Positions 53,201-61,589 are shown, counted from the stretch's first letter. The stretch is 64,000 nucleotides of DNA from Monodelphis domestica (GCF_027887165.1 NC_077235.1:3737506-3801505); one strand, 5' to 3'. Translations and numbers: made by a program. Notes: generated by a model from the letters alone, not told the origin.

Positions 53201-56200
53201 TGTGTGAACTCATACCTGCTCAAGTACCCTAAGAACTATATTCTGAGCATTCCCTTAAGGAACAAGGTGTCTTCACCTTGCTTGTGTCACAGACCACTTT
53301 GGCAATAGTCTAGCAAAGACTATATGTACCCTTCTCAGACGAATGTTGTTTAAATGCACAAAATGCAGAGGATTAAAAAAGGATTTAAATTCTACTAAAA
53401 TATAGTTTTCAGAATGTTTCTTTCAAATATTTTCATGGACCCACAGGTTAAGAACCCGTGCCCTAGGGACATGTTAAAGGTTACAGGATCACCTTAGTAG
53501 TTCTACTTAACTTGGGGCAATTAAACTAACTCATGTGCCCTTGGATGGGTCAAGCAACGTGCTCCTTGGGATGATATGCTGTTTAATGTTCAGGAATTCC
53601 ACTAACAGAGGAACCCACAGACTTCTATCAACTGACCTGAGTGGGACATGTTGATGGAGAATGATGCAGCAAAGTTGCCTATTTCTACCTGATAAGTCAG
53701 CGCACTAGGGAAAGCATTCCTCCACTGTTCCCTCAAAAAGCACTGTAAACTTAAATCCAAGCAAAGGCCACCCAGGGCCATGAGTCCAGTTTGACTCCAT
53801 AACATGGAGCTCAAAACAGGAGTGGAATGAACCTCAGGGCGTAGGTGCAAATTTCAAGTCCAGTAGTCAAGAGAAGGACCTATCTAAGGTGGACAGCAAA
53901 GGTAGTGAACTCCAACTACTTTGGGGCACCCAAGTTAATCAGACATCACTTGGTTAGAAGACACTGACCAGGGAGCAACTAGATGGCTCAGTGGATTGAG
54001 AACCAGGCCCAGAGAAAGGAAGCCCTGGGTCCAAATCTGATCTCAGACATTTCCTAGAAGTGTGACCCCGAGCAAGTCACTTAATTCCCACTGCCTAGCC
54101 CTTACAGCAATACACAGGTTTTTTCTAAAGAAAGAAGACACTGACCACAAAGCCAGACTACTCACATTGGTGAGATCTCCAAAAGCAGATCGTTTTTTAG
54201 GTGCTCCCTGTGGTGAAGATGGTGATCTCTTTGACTGGCTACTTTCCTCCTATTAGAAAAGAAGAGATGGATGGATGACAATATCTGTGGCCAGTTATTG
54301 TAGAGAACCGTGGTCAACTTAGGATCTCAGGAGATACACAGAAACACAATGCTGAGACACAAAGGGGCTGAATATGCCCAGCACGCCTCCCCTACCGCAA
54401 AGGAGACAGTCACTGGCCAAGAGGCCACAGGATTTCCTAGAGTTCTCTAACATTATTTGACAACCAGAAACCCCAGTCCAAACCTACTCAGAGAAATGGG
54501 GCAGGAATTGCTTTTGGTCTTTTCACACTTATTTTTCTTTACCTTTTTCCAACCTCCTGGTACCAATTTTTACATGCTGTCCTAGGATTCCCCTCCATGC
54601 TCTAGAATGGGCCTTCTCCACTGTACCCATCCACCCTCCCCTCCCTCCCCCACAGCTCTACCACAGGGGTATTTATCTGATTGAAAGAATTCAAAGTAAA
54701 GCATGAATAATGGGTCTAACACTTCCAGGGTAAGAAACAAATAAGATAACAGAGTACTTTACAAAACCTCTAGAGGCTATATAAATGGAGTTTGATGCTG
54801 TTGCTCAATAGTATATCAGAGTATGAGACCTATTGGGATAGAATTTGTAAAGAGCTCTTAGCACACTGCCTGGCACATAGTAGGCACAATGTAAATGTTA
54901 GCCACTAACATTATTTTTTTATTATTATTATCATTGTTATTATTAAAATACACCTAGATCCAACCCTTTAATGAAGGGATCCCATATACCCCAAGGAGAT
55001 CAATGAAAGAAAGGTCTCGTATATATCAAAATATTTATAGGAATATTCTTAGAAAGAACGAAGAACTTGGGGGAAAGTGAGTGGTCACTGATTGGGAGAC
55101 AGATAAATATACTGTGATATAGGAAAAGTAATGAACGTCACTGCAGTGTCAGAAGTGAAAAATAAGAGGAATTTAGAGAAACATGGGGAAACTGTTATGG
55201 ACTGATACAAACAAAGCCAAGCTAGAACAACTGATGTTTTCAGGATCAGAATTCAGGTTACCAGGAACACCTAATTCCACAGTGCTGACAATTAAACACA
55301 TCCTTCCCTTCCAGCACAAAGGCGACTATTGGTCCATATGCCATCAGGCACAGTCACTAGGTTGCGTTGAGTTTTTGCTAACTTGTTTTTGTAATAAGAG
55401 AGCATTGTGTGTGTATGTATTAGCACGTAGTGCACAAAGGAGAGCGTTTATTTGGGAAAAGAGGGTCTGGGTAGTGATAAGTTTGCCAAATTAATAATAT
55501 AACAGCTAACATTAATATAGTGCTTACTATGTGCTAGGCACTGTGCTAAACACTTAACAATTTGATCCTTACAACCCTAAAATGAAGGTGCTATTATCAT
55601 CTACATTTTACAGATGAGAAAACTGAGGCAAGCAGATATTAAGTGACTTGCTCAGGCTCATATAGCTAGTAAGTGGCTAGGGCCAGATTTAAATTCTGGT
55701 TTTCCTGAATCTGAGTCCAGCACGCTAAACACTGAGCCACTTAAGCCGAGTCAATGAAATATTTAAAAATACAGAGAAGAGAGAAGGAGGTTTGGAGGGA
55801 TATAGACAAATAGGACAAATCTGGAACTATCATGCTAAATGTATTGTACACTTATATGTCAGTGTGTTGTTGTTGTTTAGTGGTTTTTCAGGTATGTCTG
55901 CCTCTTTGTGGCCCCTTTTGAGGTTTTCTTGACAAAGATACTAGAGTAGTTTACCATTCCTTCTCTAGTTCATTTTATCGAGGAGGGAACAGAGGCAAAT
56001 GGGGTAAAGTAACTTGCCTAGGGTCTCAAGGCTAGGAAGTATCTGACATCAAATTTGAACTCAGGTCTCCCTGACTCCAAGTGTGGCATTCCATCCATTG
56101 TTTCATCTGGCTGCCCTATATTTCACTAGATTTATGGTTTTATATATAATTTTCTATTCTGGCCTTCCTTACAATGTGAAACAATATTTGTTGATGTTTA

Positions 56201-56526
56201 AGTTCAGAAAAAATGACATTTATAAAAGAAAGTGACTGAAGTTAAAAACAAAAAGCATCAATAAAACCTGTTTGGTTTTTTAATAAAGCATATACAGATA
56301 CACTTTAAGGGTGTGGGGGTAAGGGTGCCAGTGAATGGACTCAGAGGTAGGGAAAGAAGAACAAAATAAGCATTAGTAAGAGAGACAACTTGCTCTAGCT
56401 AACCTTGTCTGCTTCCTGACTCTCCATAGCACCTATCACTTCGCCTCTAGTATTCTCCATAGGCTGAGTTTTGCTGGATCGGAGCCCCTTTCCGTTGGCA
56501 CACTTGGAGTTTCGAGGCACTGGCAT
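41130..56526 (-). CDS. CCNB3: G2/mitotic-specific cyclin B3, complete
   Basis: Eleven coding exons on the minus strand join in one frame of 455 codons (454 aa): 56526-56404, 54249-54166, 52221-52103, 50711-50519, 49987-49886, 48350-48258, 46912-46775, 46008-45853, 44713-44564, 44225-44095, 41205-41130. Cyclin B3 activates CDK1/CDK2; in mouse it is needed for anaphase onset in female meiosis I. Visible: a destruction box RSAFGDLTN with Phe in place of Leu (B3-type), the MRAIL patch, the cyclin-box pair DKLQL / KFEE, two cyclin folds, and the B3 ending LDMLKLEEIL. Human CCNB3 is about 1395 aa because one exon expanded; that exon is 193 nt here. The start ATG (56524-56526) is the first in frame downstream of a TAG in exon 1 and has G at -3. 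Confidence 0.95.
41735..42260 (+). mobile_element. L1 ORF2 fragment
   Basis: Degraded text with cctgtgtaagaccaacatgg-like, ttagccttatatcaatctac and tttcaaactatactatagag, recognisable as L1 ORF2 3' end. No intact frame. In the last intron of CCNB3, antisense to the gene. Confidence 0.65.
42410..42570 (+). repeat. MIR, 3' part
   Basis: aactcatctgtacaatgagg, ccagggctattgtgagcatc and ggcacatagtaggcacttaa are diagnostic MIR 3' phrases. Confidence 0.8.
42740..42768. repeat. (AC)n microsatellite
   Basis: Short imperfect CA repeat (acacacacacacatacacat). Confidence 0.85.
42840..43310 (+). mobile_element. Degraded L1 3' region
   Basis: Phrases such as tatcccaaagaatatacca, aaaaagctggaaacaaag and gatggaatgttattgtgcca follow the 3' part of L1 elements. 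Boundaries approximate. Confidence 0.45.
43511..43704 (+). repeat. Marsupial tRNA-derived SINE, near full length
   Basis: A full copy: head ggcagctggatggctcagtg, B box gggttcaaacc, body ctgtgtgaccctggacaagt, tail ctaagacagaaggtaagg and an A-rich end. A second tail-only piece follows at about 43759-43796. In the last CCNB3 intron. Confidence 0.9.
44095..44225 (-). CDS. CCNB3: CCNB3 exon: C-terminal cyclin fold
   Basis: It encodes TPTLEHYSGYQSTDLFSLVK then RLNFLLTYQRHDKLKAVRTK and YSH. LEHYSGY and LKAVxxKYSH match human CCNB3. It ends in phase 2 with donor gtaaga. Confidence 0.96.
44564..44713 (-). CDS. CCNB3: CCNB3 exon: C-terminal cyclin fold
   Basis: This exon encodes CAHVSMETLTLARFICELTL, QDYDYVQESASKLAASCFFL and ALKMKNLGQW. 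It corresponds to human TLTLSRYICEMTLQEYHYVQ. 50 codons, phase 0. Confidence 0.96.
44800..45230 (+). repeat. L3/CR1-like LINE, 3' end
   Basis: The order of gaggtttagcctgcagaagg, ggcggaagagggatctagag and gatatctctgagactctgt matches CR1/L3 elements such as the one at 9480. Between two CCNB3 exons. Confidence 0.65.
45435..45690 (+). repeat. CORE-SINE (MAR1-type) copy
   Basis: It runs from ataatagctcgtatttatat through gagaaaactaaggcag and gaggctacatttgaactcag to ccactgcctcaaagctagct. Typical of marsupial CORE-SINEs. Confidence 0.75.
45853..46008 (-). CDS. CCNB3: CCNB3 exon: end of N-terminal cyclin fold
   Basis: The exon reads ERCPPCIDDFLYICDDAYQR, EELLSMEISILHTLNFDINI and PIAYRFLRRFAK. Human has DDFVYICDDNYQ and CDINIPIAYHFLRRYA, so orthology is clear. 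52 codons, phase 0. Confidence 0.97.
46775..46912 (-). CDS. CCNB3: CCNB3 exon: cyclin box helices 2-3
   Basis: It reads ENFELTHETLYLAVKLVDHY, LMHVVCMRDKLQLIGSTAIL and IASKFE. The Lys of DKLQL and the Glu of KFEE are the cyclin-box residues that contact the CDK. 46 codons, phase 0. Confidence 0.96.
46955..47480 (+). repeat. L2-like LINE fragment
   Basis: ggcttccagtggctttcggg, aaggcttcccttcgggtc and ttagattttaagttccccaa are in L2 order. Intron of CCNB3. Confidence 0.5.
48258..48350 (-). CDS. CCNB3: CCNB3 exon: MRAIL patch
   Basis: This exon encodes EAFPVSNYMVKQHDISKDMR then AILVDWMVEVQ. MRAILVDW is the cyclin hydrophobic patch that binds substrates and contacts CDK. 31 codons, phase 0. Confidence 0.96.
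48850..49300 (-). repeat. L2-like LINE fragment (antisense)
   Basis: It contains caaagagctcaccttctaatgg, cttcctgcagaaggtggg and cagctgagactcgtaggaag, the antisense L2-type order also seen near 2640. Confidence 0.45.
49886..49987 (-). CDS. CCNB3: CCNB3 exon: lead-in to cyclin box
   Basis: The exon encodes QMPGMEEDIEKIEEDPYANT then EYAKEIFKYMRKRE. YAKEIFxYM is the conserved segment before the first cyclin fold. A tandem acceptor (ctagcag) makes the first Gln optional. Donor gtatgt. Confidence 0.93.
49988..50518. other. CCNB3 intron, nothing recognised
   Basis: 530 bp between two exons. The frame at 50161-50421 (+) has no support. Confidence 0.4.
50519..50711 (-). CDS. CCNB3: CCNB3 exon expanded in placental mammals, short here (193 nt)
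   Basis: It encodes FGFKTLSEEASVSSEPTVKE, RLISVQEKELKPVQEEPVQE and EPLPVNEGPSVEGASASEAP then GPRE. Its position, phases and Glu/Pro/Gln-rich make-up correspond to the single exon reported to extend to about 3 kb in placental cyclin B3. PVQEE occurs twice in a row. The acceptor is ctcccacag, the donor gtactc. Confidence 0.92.
50712..52102. other. CCNB3 intron, nothing recognised
   Basis: 1.4 kb without a clear repeat or exon. Confidence 0.4.
52103..52221 (-). CDS. CCNB3: CCNB3 N-terminal exon
   Basis: It reads AHQSQPTQFKKEVVKGTAKK then VLRSTAAHDLSKNNEINSK, a basic region corresponding to the human stretch after the D-box (SQCQPVQPKKE...). It ends in phase 2 with donor gtgagt. Confidence 0.9.
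52665..53166 (+). mobile_element. Probable solo retroviral LTR
   Basis: The block has a repeated U3-like motif (two copies of cctttatgatca.gatgtctg, 52779 and 52841), a TATA box (tataaatatc at 53000), a CCTCCC-rich leader, an AATAAA at 53075 and an end at ccccccaca. This is the order of a class I ERV LTR. No internal viral genes. The start near 52665 and target duplication are not established. In a CCNB3 intron, antisense to the gene. Confidence 0.55.
53956..54147 (+). mobile_element. tRNA-derived SINE with 15-bp target duplication
   Basis: The SINE body is 53971-54132 (head gcaactagatggctcagtgg, B box gggtccaaatc, tail ending in an A-rich end). It is flanked by perfect repeats agaagacactgacca at 53956-53970 and 54133-54147. 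The right repeat ends 18 bp before the donor of the CCNB3 D-box exon. Confidence 0.92.
54166..54249 (-). CDS. CCNB3: CCNB3 exon with destruction box
   Basis: The exon encodes EESSQSKRSPSSPQGAPKKR then SAFGDLTN, 28 codons in phase 0. RSAFGDLTN is the cyclin B3 D-box that targets the protein to APC/C. The human form is RSAFEDLTN. A SINE is inserted close to its donor site. Confidence 0.93.
54860..54950 (+). repeat. MIR, 3' end
   Basis: agcacactgcctggcacata followed by gtaggcacaatgtaaatgtt is a diagnostic MIR end. Confidence 0.8.
54950..55250 (+). mobile_element. Degraded L1-like 3' region
   Basis: Phrases such as tatatcaaaatatttatagg and gggagacagataaatatact are similar to L1 3' ends. Weak assignment. 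Confidence 0.35.
55493..55748 (+). repeat. CORE-SINE (MAR1/MIR-type) copy
   Basis: It runs from aatatagtgcttactatgtg, through ttttacagatgagaaaactg and gtaagtggctagggccagat, to gagccacttaag. Confidence 0.8.
55863..56117 (+). repeat. RTE/BovB-related SINE
   Basis: The start ttgttgttgtttagtggt, then tgtctgcctctttgtggccc, ttgaggttttcttgacaaag and tactagagtagtttaccatt, resembles the 3' end of BovB/RTE LINEs. It then joins a CORE-type end (gaactcaggtctccctgact) and ends ctggctgccc. This is the pattern of marsupial RTE-mobilised SINEs. Confidence 0.8.
56404..56526 (-). CDS. CCNB3: CCNB3 coding exon 1 (exon 2 of gene)
   Basis: The whole exon is 56404-56560. Translation starts at the ATG at 56526 and reads MPVPRNSKCANGKGLRSSKT then QPMENTRGEVIGAMESQEAD and K. 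It is weakly similar to the human N terminus (KPVPKKSQSSK...). The acceptor is attacaacag, the donor gttagc. Phase 0 at the end. Confidence 0.85.
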
Positions 56527-56929
56527 CTCCCCCAGACTCAGCAGTCGCTCGTCCACAATCCTGTTGTAATCAGAGAGAAAGAGCTTTAAAAAAAGCTTTG
56601 GAGGCCCCTGAGAACAGTCATTATTGAGCTAAGAGACATCAGTCTTTTTAGTGTCTGTCACCTGAACTCAGGCTCTTCCCTAAGAATGTATGTTCCCTGG
56701 ACACCGGGAATTTATATCTGTGGACCCAGAGTTATGGTCTTCAAGACTGAACCCAGGAAAATTTTCTAGGATACATTTCCAGCTGCCCTAGAAATAGGAT
56801 TGATGATTTAATTATTCTGAAGAGCCTGGATAAGAATATTTACATTAGCAATACATACTGATATTATCTAGGAGCTCTCCTTTTTATCAAACTGAGTCAT
56901 AGAAAATGGAGCAAAGGGAGAATGGGGAG

Positions 56930-58125
56930 CTGAAGTAAAAAGAAAGAGATCTTGGTTTAAAATAGAAGGAAGAAAAGAGGAGCTGAGTTTAAAATGGTGT
57001 AAGGAAAGGGAGTTGAGGTAAAATGGGTCGAACAAAAGGAGAGCTGATATTAAAATGGAGTGAGGAAAAAAGAAACTGAGGTAAAAGGAGGGTAAAGAGG
57101 AAAAAAGGTAACGGAGTTTGTAAAAGTAGGGTGAAGAAAAGAAAGGGAGATCAGGTAAAAATGTGGTACAGAGAGCAAGGTGAAGTAAAAATGAGGTGAA
57201 GAGAAGGGGAGCTGAGGCAAAGAAAGATAAAAAGATGGAAGGCTGAGGTTAAAATTGGGAGTAAAGATAAAAGGGAAACTGAGATAAAATAAGGTGAAAT
57301 GAGAATGGGAACAGAAAAAAATGGAGTGAAGAAAAGCAGAGGAACTTAAGTAAAATAAAGAGAAGAGCTCAGATGTGGAGTGAAGGAAGAGGGGCTGAGA
57401 TAAAAGTGGGATGACAAGACAAAGCAGAGCAGAGGTAAGAGTGGGGGTGAACAGAAACTTGAGTTTTGTAAAAGTATGATAAAGAAAAGAAGTGGAAATG
57501 AGGTAAAATGTAGTGAAGAATGTGAGTTGAGGTCAAAAGAAGGGAGAGCTGAGGTAAAATGGGGTGAAAGGTAGAAGGAAAATTGAAGTAAAAGTGGGGT
57601 GAAGTGGGAGCTTAGGTAAGAATGGGGTATGGAGAAGAAGGGAACTTGAGGAGAAAATGGAATGAGGAAAAAGGAAGATGAGATAAAGTAGGGTGGAGAG
57701 AATAAGAAAAACCAACATTAAAAAAAAACAATAAAAGATAGAAGTGAGACTGAGGTAAAAGGGGGATAAGAAAAGAAAGGGATCTGAGGTAAAAGGAGAG
57801 GGAAGAGAAGCTGAGGTAAAAACGGAGTGAAAGAAGGAGAGATGAGGTAAAAATGAAGAGAAAACAAAGAGCTCAGGTAAAAATGAGAATCAAGGGAAGG
57901 GAAGATGAGGTAAAATTGGGGAGAAAAGGGGAAGCAGAGGTAAAACTGAGGTGAAAAAGAGAGCCGAGATAAATGTGGGGGTCCAAAGATGGGTGAAACT
58001 TATGACAGGGAATGCTATCCACTTCCAGAGAAAGGACTGTTGGAGTCATCTTTCACATCAGTATATTTCGGGGTTTGGGGAGAAGCTAAGGCAAAAATGG
58101 AAAGACAGAAGGAAAGCTGAGGTGA
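56930..58125 (+). repeat. Degenerate purine-rich minisatellite
   Basis: About 1.2 kb of imperfect tandem units of roughly 25-45 bp built around agctgaggtaaaa, tggggtgaa and gaaaagg. CTGAGGTAAAA occurs perfectly at least five times with many variants. Almost all bases on the + strand are purines or T. It lies in CCNB3 intron 1, and the gene reads the pyrimidine-rich strand. Confidence 0.8.
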
Positions 58126-58359
58126 AAGTAGCGCAACATTGGTTCATCCCCCATTCCTTTCCCTCCTGTCAGCTAGGTCTCTCAGTTCCGCAAGACCGAG
58201 TTCAGACTTTTAGATAATAAACCGCGGCCTAATTTTAACCCTGCTGCCTAGGCTGTCGGGCGCCCCCGCCTGGTTATGCTGCGTTGCGCCTCTAAGCCTA
58301 GGCCTGCCTTCACCCTAGCTTAGAAGTGGTGGCTCCTGACAGGAGCCCAGCCACAGGCC

Positions 58360-58900
58360 AGCAGGCGGGGGCGGAGCTTAGTAGTAGTTTGGTGAATGGA
58401 AGGCGGAGCTCTCCGATGGGCGGGGCTTAGAGCTGGCCACAGGAGGCTAGGCGACGAAAGGCGGGGTAAGAGCTTCCTCCGGACTCAAATTGGATACCTG
58501 GTGCCTGGGGCGGGGCTTTGCGCTCAGCTCGGGTAAGCCTTTTAGGAACTCGGCTTGGGGCACAGGGTGGTCGGACGTGCTCCCCAAGCAGAGAAGGAGC
58601 AATGGGGTCTTTCTCTACGAGTATTAGGGGTTGGGGCCCGTTCCTTGTGATGGGGCGAGACCTCAGGCTCTGAGCGTGTGGGAGAAGCTCTCTGGGGGAC
58701 TCAGTTTGGGAACCACGTGCCTAGTGGCCGTGGGGAAGGGAGGGGCGAGGGTGTTCTAGGAGGTCAGGGCCTCGTACTCCACCGGCAGTTCCGGGGATTT
58801 TGAGGGGTACGATCTCATAACCCACGGGGGGGCGGGGCCTCAGGTTCTGCCCGGGATGGGGTGTTTGTTTGGGGGGGGATTCGGGAGGCGGGGCCTCACC
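58360..58900. promoter_or_regulatory. GC-box cluster in CCNB3 intron 1
   Basis: Repeated GGCGGGGC-type sites (around 58418, 58461, 58510, 58831 and 58895) in a CpG-rich stretch resemble an Sp1/KLF-bound island edge. The sites share flanks such as ggcggggctta and ggcggggcctca. It may be the 3' shoulder of the promoter island. Confidence 0.4.
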
Positions 58901-59153
58901 GCAGGAGGGAGCTGAGGGTTGTGAGACGGGGATTCCAGGAGGTACAGGCACCGGAAGGGATCCCCAAAGCTCGGCGCAGACCATTAGACAGGAACACATG
59001 TGGCAGGTGCCCGGACGGGCAGGCGCAGTGGTCCTGGTTCACATCCCAGTGCTCACTGGCACCAAGAGTTCAAGGTGCGGGGCTCCCCAAGGCAGCTAGC
59101 CGTTACGTTCCCTCTCCGGATCACTCAGAGTCCCGGTAACCCATCTGTCTTAC

Positions 59154-59260
59154 CTACACAAGGCTCTGGCTATCCGGCCCCGCAGTCTTCGGTGCTGGCA
59201 CGGGCACTTGCCGCTCCGCTACCCGGCTTGGAGCCCACACTGTGCTGAGCACTGCTGGTT
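59154..59260 (-). other. CCNB3: CCNB3 non-coding exon 1 (predicted)
   Basis: A consensus donor gtaagac lies at 59153 (minus). Joined to the exon at 56560, it leaves an in-frame TAG at 59219-59221 and no ATG before the start at 56526, so it is 5' UTR. The 5' limit (transcription start) is a guess from the promoter elements just upstream. Confidence 0.5.
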
Positions 59261-59515
59261 CTCAAAAACCGATTTTGAAAACTGCCACCGGAGAAAGGGG
59301 CTCGTCTGTGATTGGTGTTTGGCCAGCCAATCCCTGCGCCAGGCCCCCACAATTCCAGGCGGGGTCGCTGGGCTTTTTAAAATTGAGCTCAGCAGCCAAT
59401 GAGAAAGAAGCTTGGACCGCAGGGGGCGTGTCCACGAAGTGTGCCGGTGCTCTTGACGTCAGGAGGAGGCGAGGCACCCTGGGCAGGGGCGGGGCGGGCG
59501 TTATTTAAATAACTC
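59260..59515 (-). promoter_or_regulatory. CCNB3 core promoter with CCAAT boxes, CHR-like and CRE sites
   Basis: A CpG-rich stretch holds CCAAT boxes at 59311-59315 (as attgg), 59327-59331 and 59396-59400, a TTTGAA at about 59273, a TTTAAA at 59376-59381, a palindromic CRE TGACGTCA at 59454-59461, a GC box at 59488-59498 and an AT-rich ttatttaaataa at 59501. Several NF-Y sites plus a CHR element are typical of cell-cycle genes controlled by NF-Y and DREAM/MuvB. CHR identity here is tentative. Confidence 0.6.
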
Positions 59516-59619
59516 CCTCCTGCCGCTAGCTCCCCAGTTCCCAGCTCTCGGGGTTTGGGTCCTTCCTTATACGTCCTGGCGGCCTTGGGCTACTTCGGCT
59601 CGTCGGTGACGTTTGTGCG
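59515..59619 (+). ncRNA. Possible divergent transcript exon at CCNB3 promoter
   Basis: Right of the promoter a GC-rich stretch ends in a consensus donor (gcg then gtaagg at 59620). No coding frame continues. It may be the first exon of an upstream antisense transcript, or chance. Confidence 0.2.
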
Positions 59620-59834
59620 GTAAGGTATCTAAGAATCCGCTGCTTGCAATCCCCCTGCGGGAGGTTGGGATACCCCATTCTAAGCCTAGAACACTGCGCC
59701 CGCGGGAGGACTCTGTCTCTCCCTGGCCTGCCCTTTTAGGTTTTGTATGGAAATCATAATGTTCCACCCTCGTCCGTTTTAGAATTTGTCCTGGGCCATC
59801 CTCAACTGTTATGTGACAGGACTCTGGTGCCTTG

Positions 59835-60665
59835 GCTCTATGTTGTCCATTTTCCATAACTCTTCGACAGTGAAGGGAGTTGGAAAATTTTTACAGACAA
59901 TGTCTAAGATAGAGGTCTCATGGCTAAAATATATAGAGAGAACTTCGTCACATTTCTGGAAATAAGAGCCATCCCCTAGTTGATAAATGGGCAAAAGAGA
60001 TGAAGAGTTTGGGGATGAGGACGTTATAGCCATGTACAGTTATATGAAAAAATGCTCTAGATCACTGATCAGGAAAGTGCAAATCAAAACAATTATGAGC
60101 TATCTCTCACAACCATCAGATTGGCTAAAATAACAAGTGGCAGGGCTGTGGAAAAATGGGGACACTAATAAACTATTGGTGGAACTGTGAATGGATCCAA
60201 TCATTTTAGAGAGCAATTTGGAACTACACCCAAAGAGTTATAAAACTGTGTACAAAAATTTCCCAAGGAGATCAGGGGAAAAGGAAAAAAGAACCCATAT
60301 GTTCCAAAACATTTACAGCAGCTCTCTTTGTGGTGGCAAAGAACTGGACATTGAAGGGATATCCATCAGTTGGAGGATGACTGTGATAAAATACTACTTA
60401 TCTTACCTTGAGCGCATTCATTTTTTTTAAACTCAAAAAGAACTACATGGGATAATGAACAGCAAAATTTGTAAAACCAAGAGAACATTATATGCTGCTA
60501 CAGATTTAATAATTGAAGAATAACTTGTAACTATCACCTCCCTCCAGGTAATGAACTGAAAAAGGAAACTGGCATAATTCATTTATATGGAACTGTTTAC
60601 TAGATGATGGGAGGAGGGGAAGGAGGGGCTAAAACACTTGTAAATAAATTCCATTAATCAAAAAT
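59835..60665 (+). mobile_element. L1 3' end (ORF2 remnant and 3' UTR)
   Basis: Text such as caaatcaaaacaattatgag, gactaataaactattggtgg-like and gagagcaatttggaactac follows the conserved L1 ORF2 C-terminal region. Frames are broken. Confidence 0.75.
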
Positions 60666-60689
60666 GTCTGTTTTTTAAAGCAGCGAAAA

Positions 60690-60915
60690 GAGTAGGGGAG
60701 ACACAGGCATTTATTAAATGCTCACCATGTGCTAAGCACCATGCTAAGCCCTTTCCAAAAATCTCATTTGATAGTTATGGCAACCCTAGGAGGTTAGACG
60801 GCACATTATCCCCATTTTAGGATGAAGAAACTAAGGTAGATAGGTTAAGTGACTTGCCTAGAGTCACCCAGTAAGAGTCTGAGATCAGAGGCCCAACACT
60901 AGACTGTGCCACTGA
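60690..60915 (+). repeat. CORE-SINE-like copy
   Basis: It runs from ggcatttattaaatgctcac through aagaaactaaggtagatagg to gtgccactgatgccc. Confidence 0.7.
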
Positions 60916-61225
60916 TGCCCAAAGAGGAAAATAAGATCAATCTCTGTTGTGGCCCTAAAATATTAAAAGGGGAATAACTTCAAGCAAGTCCCCACCTAAC
61001 CTACTCTAGACCTTAGTGCTCATTAGTAGAATTAGTAGATCAGACTAGATAACCTCTAAGGACTCTCCCCAACTTTAGAATCCTGTGATTCTATGGATAG
61101 TGACCCACAATCCTCTATTCTCTCCCCACATCCTTAATTCCCCTATTAGTCATTCCTTTGGGCTACAATTCACTTGTTGCCCCTAAGGAAAGACAAAAAA
61201 CCCCATGATCAGGCAGTCACTAGAA

Positions 61226-61578
61226 CAGTGGGGGTGAGCCTATGGCACGAAGAGTACTCTCTGTGGGCATATGCAGCCCTCCCCCCCACCGAGTTCATGT
61301 TACTAGAAAGGCAGGATGACTCAGGCAGAGTCCCCTCCCCCTATCCACCATGCCTGATGACATTTTTTCATATCCCTTAATCCTCTGCCCAGCAGCCCAA
61401 TGAGGGTACTTTCTCCCTCCCCTGTCTGGGGTAAGGGTGGGACTGGGCATGCCCGGCACTCAGTAGTGTGGAAGGGAATGGCATGTGGTCTCTGGGGGAA
61501 GTAGTCACAGCACTCAGTCTGGGGGGTGGGATGGGGACGATGCCTGGCACTCTATCTCTAAAAGGTTCACAATCATTG
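61226..61578 (+). mobile_element. Non-autonomous hAT element, copy 2 (353 bp)
   Basis: Flanked by a perfect 8-bp target duplication cactagaa (61218-61225 and 61579-61586). The ends are degenerate versions of CAGTGATGGC. The interior shares agtactctctgtgggcat and ttactagaaaggcag with the copy at 18253. It has no coding capacity. Confidence 0.9.
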
Positions 61579-61589
61579 CACTAGAACAT

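Noticed and set aside
56930..58125. CRISPR-like array of regular repeats
   Set aside because: Units are degenerate and of variable length, without unique spacers, inside a eukaryotic intron.
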